Of a stretch of DNA of 64,000 nt, positions 59,709-64,000 are shown in pieces. Under the pieces are notes generated by a model. It worked only from the letters and a program-made list of their open reading frames with translations. It did no database searches and was not told the DNA's origin. The stretch's first letter is position 1, and each line of letters starts with the position of its first letter. This stretch comes from Planctomycetota bacterium (lineage in GTDB: Bacteria > Planctomycetota > Planctomycetia > Isosphaerales > Isosphaeraceae). A program made the position numbers and the translations under genes. Location: NCBI GenBank assembly GCA_028291545.1, contig JAQGHR010000157.1, positions 1 to 64,000 on the forward strand. The letters are read 5' to 3'.

Positions 59709-60689
59709 ATGTCGGATCGTGGTATGGGATCGCTTGTGGCCGGAGTGGATCTGGGGGGTACGAAAGTCCTGGCCTCCATCGTGGATGCCGAGAATCGCAT
59801 CCTGGGACGCGCCAAGGCGTCGACGCCGGCTACCCAGGGTGGAGCGGCGATCCTGGCGGCGGTCGCGGGGGTCGTGCGGGAGGCAGCGGTCGAGGCGAAT
59901 GTGGAACTGTCCGACCTGAAGGGGATCGTCGTGGGGTCGCCAGGGCCGCTGGACCCGGATCACGGGGTGATCCTGTTCAGTGCGAACATGAATGTCCGCG
60001 ACTTCGCCCTTGGTCCCGACCTCTCGCGGTTGCTCGGTCCGCCGGTCCTCCTGCGCAACGACGTACGCGTGGGCGGTTACGGCGAGTTCCGCCTGGGCGC
60101 CGGCAAGGGGAAGTCCAATGTCCTGGCCGCGTTCGTCGGCACGGGGATCGGGGGCTGCCTGATCGTGGACGGAAAGGTCATCGCCGGCTCGACCGGGAAC
60201 GCGGGGGAGATCGGCCACATCATGATCAAGCCCGGCGGCCCGCGTTGCGGATGCGGCCGGAGGGGCTGCCTGGAGGCCCTGGCCAGCCGATCGGCGATCG
60301 CCAAACGCATCGGCAAGGCCCACAAGGCCGGGCGCTCCACGGTCCTCGCGTCCAAGGTCGATTCGAAGAACGACAAGCTGAAGAGCAAGGAGCTGGCCGC
60401 CGCTTATCTGAGCGGCGATGCCGTGGCCGTCTCCGAGGTCCACCGGGCCGCTCACTATCTCGGCCTCGGCCTCGGCAGCCTCATCAACGTCCTGGGGCCG
60501 GAACTGGTGATTATCGGCGGTGGAGTGACCGAGGCCCTCGGCGTGGGGTATCTCGACGCGATCCGAGCCTCCGCCTGGAACCAGGTACTGACCAATCCTG
60601 GTAACAAGATTCAGATCGTCCCGGCGGCCCTCGGAGACGACGCCGGAATCCTCGGCGCGGCCCTGATGGCGAGAGAGGCATTCTGCTGA
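59709..60689 (+). CDS. ROK family sugar kinase (glucokinase-like)
   Basis: A 326-residue kinase of the ROK family, which phosphorylates glucose or related hexoses. The ATP-binding AGVDLGGTK is at residues 11-19, the catalytic-Asp region is PVLLRNDVRVGGYGEFRLGA, then FVGTGIGGCLIVDG and NAGEIGHIMI. The zinc motif is CGCGRRGCLEALAS. No DNA-binding N-terminus is present, so it is an enzyme, not a repressor. ATG at 59709 follows GGAG by 11 bases; ATG at 59724 is an alternative. A Lys/Ser-rich insert lies after residue 200 (STVLASKVDSKNDKLKSKEL). Confidence 0.92.
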   Translation: MSDRGMGSLVAGVDLGGTKVLASIVDAENRILGRAKASTPATQGGAAILAAVAGVVREAAVEANVELSDLKGIVVGSPGPLDPDHGVILFSANMNVRDFALGPDLSRLLGPPVLLRNDVRVGGYGEFRLGAGKGKSNVLAAFVGTGIGGCLIVDGKVIAGSTGNAGEIGHIMIKPGGPRCGCGRRGCLEALASRSAIAKRIGKAHKAGRSTVLASKVDSKNDKLKSKELAAAYLSGDAVAVSEVHRAAHYLGLGLGSLINVLGPELVIIGGGVTEALGVGYLDAIRASAWNQVLTNPGNKIQIVPAALGDDAGILGAALMAREAFC

Positions 60690-60714
60690 CGGGATCGACG
60701 ATCGAGCAAGACGC

Positions 60715-61707
60715 CTACCGCAAGGGTGGCGTCCTCCCGACCCGGATGATCTCCGCGGGCGTCAATGGCTTGATGCCCGCGTTGAAGGACGAGTTCATCG
60801 TCTGAATGAAGAGGTTGGCGAGCAGAGCTTGGGCGACGGTCCCGATATGGACGCCGTCGGCGAGGAAGAAGTGGCGATAATCGTCGCTTGGAGTCTTCAG
60901 GTCGATCGCCGTCTTGCCGATGGTGAGAGTCCCGCTGGGTGCGCCTTGCTGAAGAAGCGCAGAGAACTGGGCGTTGAGGTCGGCCACGGCGACGCGGCCG
61001 GGCTCGGATGCGGCGAGCTCTCGGATTCTCGCGTTGTACCGGCCGATCGATGCGCTCACGGCGTCGAGAATCGGCCTGGCTTGAGGGAGGTTCTGGATGG
61101 ATGCGAGCGCGGGCAAGTTGCGAACATCCGGCAGGGTGACCAGGACGAGGTTCACGTTCGGATTGGCGCTCAGGAGCGTGCGTACCGCCGTGGTGAGATT
61201 ATCCGCGGCGCGCGATTCGACCTTGGCCAAGCCCGAGGCAAGCTGGGCCGGACCGGGAAGATTCTGGAGCGAGAGGCCTTGCGCATAGTGGAAGAAATCG
61301 TTGCCGCCGATGAAAATCCAGGCCGTGTTCACCTGCCCTTTTCGTACCTGGTCCGATAGCCCCGGGAGTTGATTTCGGACCATATCGTCCGACGTGGCAT
61401 CGGATCTCGCCCAGTTGTAGGCGAACCCCGCATCCCGGGGTATCGCCCGTTTCATCCGGCTGAACGAGCCGAACTGGAGGCGGCGGTCGGTCGCCAGGAT
61501 CTCGACCCAGTTCCTCGCCGTGATCCGGTCGGGGGCATAGAATCGATACTCATCGGTATAACTATCCCCCAACGCCCCGATCTTGAGCGGCTTGGTCCGG
61601 GGAGTAGCCGCCTCGGCACGTACGATCGCGGCGGGCGCATGGCTCAAGAGCACACGATCTTCCAGGCGCTCCAGGGCGGTCGAGCGGAAAGCATGACGGC
61701 GATGCAT
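60715..61707 (-). CDS. Exported SGNH/GDSL-type hydrolase with LEDR-LLS signature
   Basis: A 330-residue esterase/lipase-like protein. The N-terminus MHRRHAFRSTALERLEDRVL followed by LS is the LE-x-LE-x-R-x-LLS export signature of planctomycetes. The SGNH fold shows block I GALGDSYTDEY (Ser49), block III FIGGNDFF (134-137) and block V DGVH near residue 290, so the catalytic Ser, Asp and His are present. It could cut acyl or acetyl groups from carbohydrates or lipids. GGGAGCG precedes the ATG. It converges with the ROK gene, 25 bases apart. Confidence 0.87.
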   Translation of the reverse strand: MHRRHAFRSTALERLEDRVLLSHAPAAIVRAEAATPRTKPLKIGALGDSYTDEYRFYAPDRITARNWVEILATDRRLQFGSFSRMKRAIPRDAGFAYNWARSDATSDDMVRNQLPGLSDQVRKGQVNTAWIFIGGNDFFHYAQGLSLQNLPGPAQLASGLAKVESRAADNLTTAVRTLLSANPNVNLVLVTLPDVRNLPALASIQNLPQARPILDAVSASIGRYNARIRELAASEPGRVAVADLNAQFSALLQQGAPSGTLTIGKTAIDLKTPSDDYRHFFLADGVHIGTVAQALLANLFIQTMNSSFNAGIKPLTPAEIIRVGRTPPLR

Positions 61708-61868
61708 GGAAGACGCTCCCAGCGACCAGAGGCTTGCGGCAAAACCGAGGGAGAGTAATCGAGTTGGCCGAAAGCGGCAAGGTCGGGAGTGCGCGTCTTG
61801 TCTCTGTGTTGTTCGTTGATCGTGGACGCTAGAGCGTCAGTGATGTTCATCCGGCGCCAAACCCTCGA

Positions 61869-62519
61869 TTACTTCGGAGTCTCCACCTTCGGGCGACCAC
61901 CCAGCAGCCAACAGAAGATGTCCTTCTCTTGCTCCGGGTTGAGAACCGCCAGGAAGCCCGGCATGCGATTGCGGCCCTTCCGGATCACGTCGAGATAATC
62001 GTCGAAGCGATTGATGACGGGCTTCTCGACGAGGTTGGTGCCGCCCTCGCCACCCGAGGCGTCTCGTCCGTGACAACTGGAGCAGTGCTCCGAGAACAGT
62101 CGCCCTCCTCGCTCCGCCTTGTCCCGAGTTCGCGACAGATCGGCCGGCTCCGGTTGGGCGGAGATCAGGTCCTCCGCGCGCTTGATCGTGATCCGACTGG
62201 GACGGACGGGAGGAATCTGGGCGCCGTAGGTCTTGCTCAGGTAATCGAGCAGGACCGGGTGCTCTTCGGCTGTGACGGGCGCCCCCCAGCCGACCATCTT
62301 GGTGATCTCCGCCTTCCACTGCTCGGGGGTCAGTCGTTGCGAGGAGATGATCTCGGCGGTGTGGCACAGGAAGCAGTCGTTCTGAAGAAGCTGTCGACCG
62401 CGAACCGCGCGAGCCTCCGGTTCGTCGCCTTGTCTCGCGAGACCGATGTGGACCGTGAGGCTGCCTGCGGCCGCGAACGTCAGCGCGGCGATGAGGAGAC
62501 CGGCGTGTCTTGCGATCAT
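61869..62519 (-). CDS. Diheme c-type cytochrome, partner of the sulfite oxidase-like protein
   Basis: A 216-residue exported cytochrome with a hydrophobic signal (residues 1-30). It has two heme-attachment motifs, CFLCH (49-53) and CSSCH (146-150), each in its own small cytochrome domain. Met residues in MVGWGAPV and RMPGF are candidates for the axial ligands. ATGA overlaps its start with the stop of the molybdoenzyme gene, so they are coupled. It resembles SorB and related partners that take electrons from sulfite oxidation, but known SorB has one heme. GAGGTGG precedes the ATG. Confidence 0.87.
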   Translation of the reverse strand: MIARHAGLLIAALTFAAAGSLTVHIGLARQGDEPEARAVRGRQLLQNDCFLCHTAEIISSQRLTPEQWKAEITKMVGWGAPVTAEEHPVLLDYLSKTYGAQIPPVRPSRITIKRAEDLISAQPEPADLSRTRDKAERGGRLFSEHCSSCHGRDASGGEGGTNLVEKPVINRFDDYLDVIRKGRNRMPGFLAVLNPEQEKDIFCWLLGGRPKVETPK

Positions 62520-63664
62520 CGGACCACCTCGAATGCCACGGAGTCGATCCCGTTCCAGAGGTAGCCGCTCTTGTTCCAGGGCGTTTTCTCGGGCTGGACC
62601 GCCCCGGAGGAATCGGTCGCTCGGGCCCGGATCACGTGACGGCCCGGCGTGGGCGTCCAGTCGAATCGCCAGAGCCGCCACGCGTACTCGTGATCGGGCC
62701 CATGGAGTTCCGCCAAAGACCACGGTCCGTCATCCACGGACACGTCGACCCTGGCGACCCGTCCCGCTCCGGTCCAGGCGACGCCGTGAATTTTCAACTC
62801 GCCCGGCGGGAGACGATGGCCCTCCGTGGGCGAGACGAAGAGCGACTTCACGTTCAACGCGGTGACCGGAACCGTATCCTCGGGCTTCACGTTGACCCCG
62901 GGTGGCACGGGCGTCCTGGGCATACGGTAGCCGGTCCTCTGATAGAAGCCGGGGGCTTCCTCGGCCGAGAGAGTGATCGTCCTCAGCCACTTGATCCAAT
63001 GATTCCCGGCCCAGCCGGGGACGACCAATCGAACCGGCCCCCCATGCAGGCGGGGCAGTTCTCGACCGTTCATGCTGTAGGCGACGAGTGTGTGGGGATC
63101 AAGCGCACGCTCGATGGGAAGACTTCGTAGGAAGGCCGGCGTCTTCGGATTCGGAGGGCCATCGGCGCCGAGGAAGTGAACGTGCCGTGCCTCGGCTGAG
63201 AAACCGGCCATTTCCAGGAGGTCTTTGAGGCGAAAACCGGTCCACTCGGCGTTCCCCACCGCCCCTTTTTCCCAGCCGACGCCGGGGATTCTCGGCGAGA
63301 AGAGGGCACGGCCGTTACCCGAGCACTGGAGGACTGCGGGAAGCGTCGCCTGCTTGATACGTCCCCAGCGATCCCGGGCCAGTTCCAACGGCTTGTTCAC
63401 CAGGCCATCGACGCGAAGAATCTGATCCGTCGGGATCGACGGCGGGCCGAAATGGCTGCGGACGAAGAACCGATTCATCGGGGTGAGATAGGAATCGAGC
63501 CCCTCGACGGGTGTCTCCGCGTTCAGGGGAGCCCCTCCCCGGACGATCAGCTCGAACGCTCGCTCCTTGATGTCGATCGCACTCGAGGAGGGGATCGCCG
63601 ACGCAACGAGACCGCCAAGGGCGCCTCGAATCACGTCGCGGCGGCTTGCTTCACAGGAGAACAT
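62516..63664 (-). CDS. Sulfite oxidase-like molybdopterin enzyme (SorA-type)
   Basis: A 382-residue oxidoreductase. The N-terminus ASRRDVIRGALGGLVASAIP is a twin-arginine signal, so the folded, cofactor-loaded protein goes to the periplasm. The oxidoreductase molybdopterin-binding domain (about 75-260) has the Mo-ligand Cys114 in LQCSGNGR, VGNAEWTGFRLKDLLEMAGF, LPRLHGGPVRLVVPGWAGNH. The dimerisation (Mo-co_dimer) domain follows (about 270-380). The enzyme most likely oxidises sulfite to sulfate and passes electrons to the cytochrome encoded right after it. Start at 63664 follows GGAAGG. Confidence 0.9.
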   Translation of the reverse strand: MFSCEASRRDVIRGALGGLVASAIPSSSAIDIKERAFELIVRGGAPLNAETPVEGLDSYLTPMNRFFVRSHFGPPSIPTDQILRVDGLVNKPLELARDRWGRIKQATLPAVLQCSGNGRALFSPRIPGVGWEKGAVGNAEWTGFRLKDLLEMAGFSAEARHVHFLGADGPPNPKTPAFLRSLPIERALDPHTLVAYSMNGRELPRLHGGPVRLVVPGWAGNHWIKWLRTITLSAEEAPGFYQRTGYRMPRTPVPPGVNVKPEDTVPVTALNVKSLFVSPTEGHRLPPGELKIHGVAWTGAGRVARVDVSVDDGPWSLAELHGPDHEYAWRLWRFDWTPTPGRHVIRARATDSSGAVQPEKTPWNKSGYLWNGIDSVAFEVVR

Positions 63665-64000
63665 ACTTGGAATCCTTCCGCGAACCTCGATCTCGGGGAT
63701 TGACTCATTATGATAGCGGAGCGCACGGCAGTCCACGCCCGACTCCTCCGGCAACCGCGATAGACGTTGAAAGCGGCACAATCGTTAAAATTCACATCAT
63801 TTGGTGTTTTTTCTCAACGAGTGGATTCGGTACAACAATTGCCGTAGATTTGTACGGTGTCAACAAGCCCCGAGGAGCCTGTCGGATGACCCTTCAAGGG
63901 CTCCGCTGAAGGAGTGGAAACCGAAGTCGTCGCAACGCGTTTCAAGGTGGCCTTTCCCGGGTTTCCTGCGCGGATGACGTGTGATGAACAAAGCTCGCCC
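63665..64000. other. Upstream region of the sulfite oxidase-like operon
   Basis: 336 bases to the window edge. It contains the promoter candidate at 63707-63735. Beyond 63780 the DNA is more AT-rich than the rest. A plus-strand frame at 63646-63909 is not convincing. No RNA gene seen. Confidence 0.35.
63707..63735 (-). promoter_or_regulatory. Candidate promoter of the sulfite oxidase-like operon
   Basis: On the minus strand, TGGACT (63735-63730), a 17-base spacer, then CATAAT (63712-63707), 4/6 and 5/6 to consensus. Leader about 40 bases. Confidence 0.42.

Noticed and set aside
1-64000. tRNA, rRNA, CRISPR arrays, insertion sequences, phage genes, defence systems
   Set aside because: None was found on reading gaps and gene products. 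The HNH protein at 24816 lacks a methyltransferase or other defence partner.

Overview
The window looks like chromosomal DNA from a planctomycete, most likely of the Isosphaeraceae type. The clues are high GC, two exported proteins with the LE-x-LE-x-R-x-LLS N-terminal signature, a DUF1080 protein, several Gfo/Idh/MocA oxidoreductases, a ThuA protein, and a complete planctomycete/verrucomicrobia (PVM) type bacterial microcompartment (BMC) operon. The species assignment is inferred; no rRNA or tRNA gene was seen. I found no IS element, prophage, integrase or CRISPR array.

Layout. 1-8.7 kb: exported and housekeeping-like singletons (Spy/CpxP-like protein, TPR protein, ADP-ribosylglycohydrolase, DUF1080 protein, GH75-like protein, left-handed beta-helix surface protein, small lipoprotein, an oxidoreductase). 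8.8-25.9 kb: an ABC-2 permease, periplasmic cyclophilin, 7Fe ferredoxin, a large membrane VWA/GATase-like protein, an RsmG-SpoU fusion, MoaB, a HEAT-type exported protein, a YfhO-like membrane protein, a Ser/Thr kinase, a LeuB-like dehydrogenase and an HNH nuclease. 26-30.6 kb: a MacAB-like export operon with one adaptor, one ATPase and two FtsX-type permeases. 30.6-39.7 kb: a metallo-hydrolase, sugar isomerase/epimerase, two SPFH proteins, a short release-factor-like protein, two more Gfo/Idh/MocA proteins and a double-thioredoxin protein.

39.7-50.9 kb, all on the minus strand: the BMC operon. Transcription order is a DeoR-type regulator, PduL phosphotransacylase, three BMC-H shell proteins, acetate kinase, BMC-P, CoA-acylating aldehyde dehydrogenase, BMC-P, an RpiB-like protein of unknown role, BMC-P, class II aldolase, exported ThuA protein, lactate/malate dehydrogenase and a class I aldolase-like protein. 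The family-based model is that the aldolase splits L-fuculose/L-rhamnulose 1-phosphate into DHAP and L-lactaldehyde inside the shell. The aldehyde dehydrogenase, PduL and acetate kinase then convert lactaldehyde to lactate with ATP gain, and a dehydrogenase recycles NADH. Short amphipathic helices that look like encapsulation peptides occur on the aldehyde dehydrogenase (N-terminus), aldolase (C-terminus), PduL (N-terminus) and RpiB-like protein (N-terminus).

51-64 kb: MutM, a heme-binding sensor kinase, FtsH, a permease operon with two paralogous four-helix membrane proteins, a ROK sugar kinase, a GDSL hydrolase, and a sulfite-oxidase-like molybdoenzyme with its diheme cytochrome. Long, nearly perfect hairpins, mostly without T-tracts, sit at many gene ends, and several sigma70-like promoters can be proposed.
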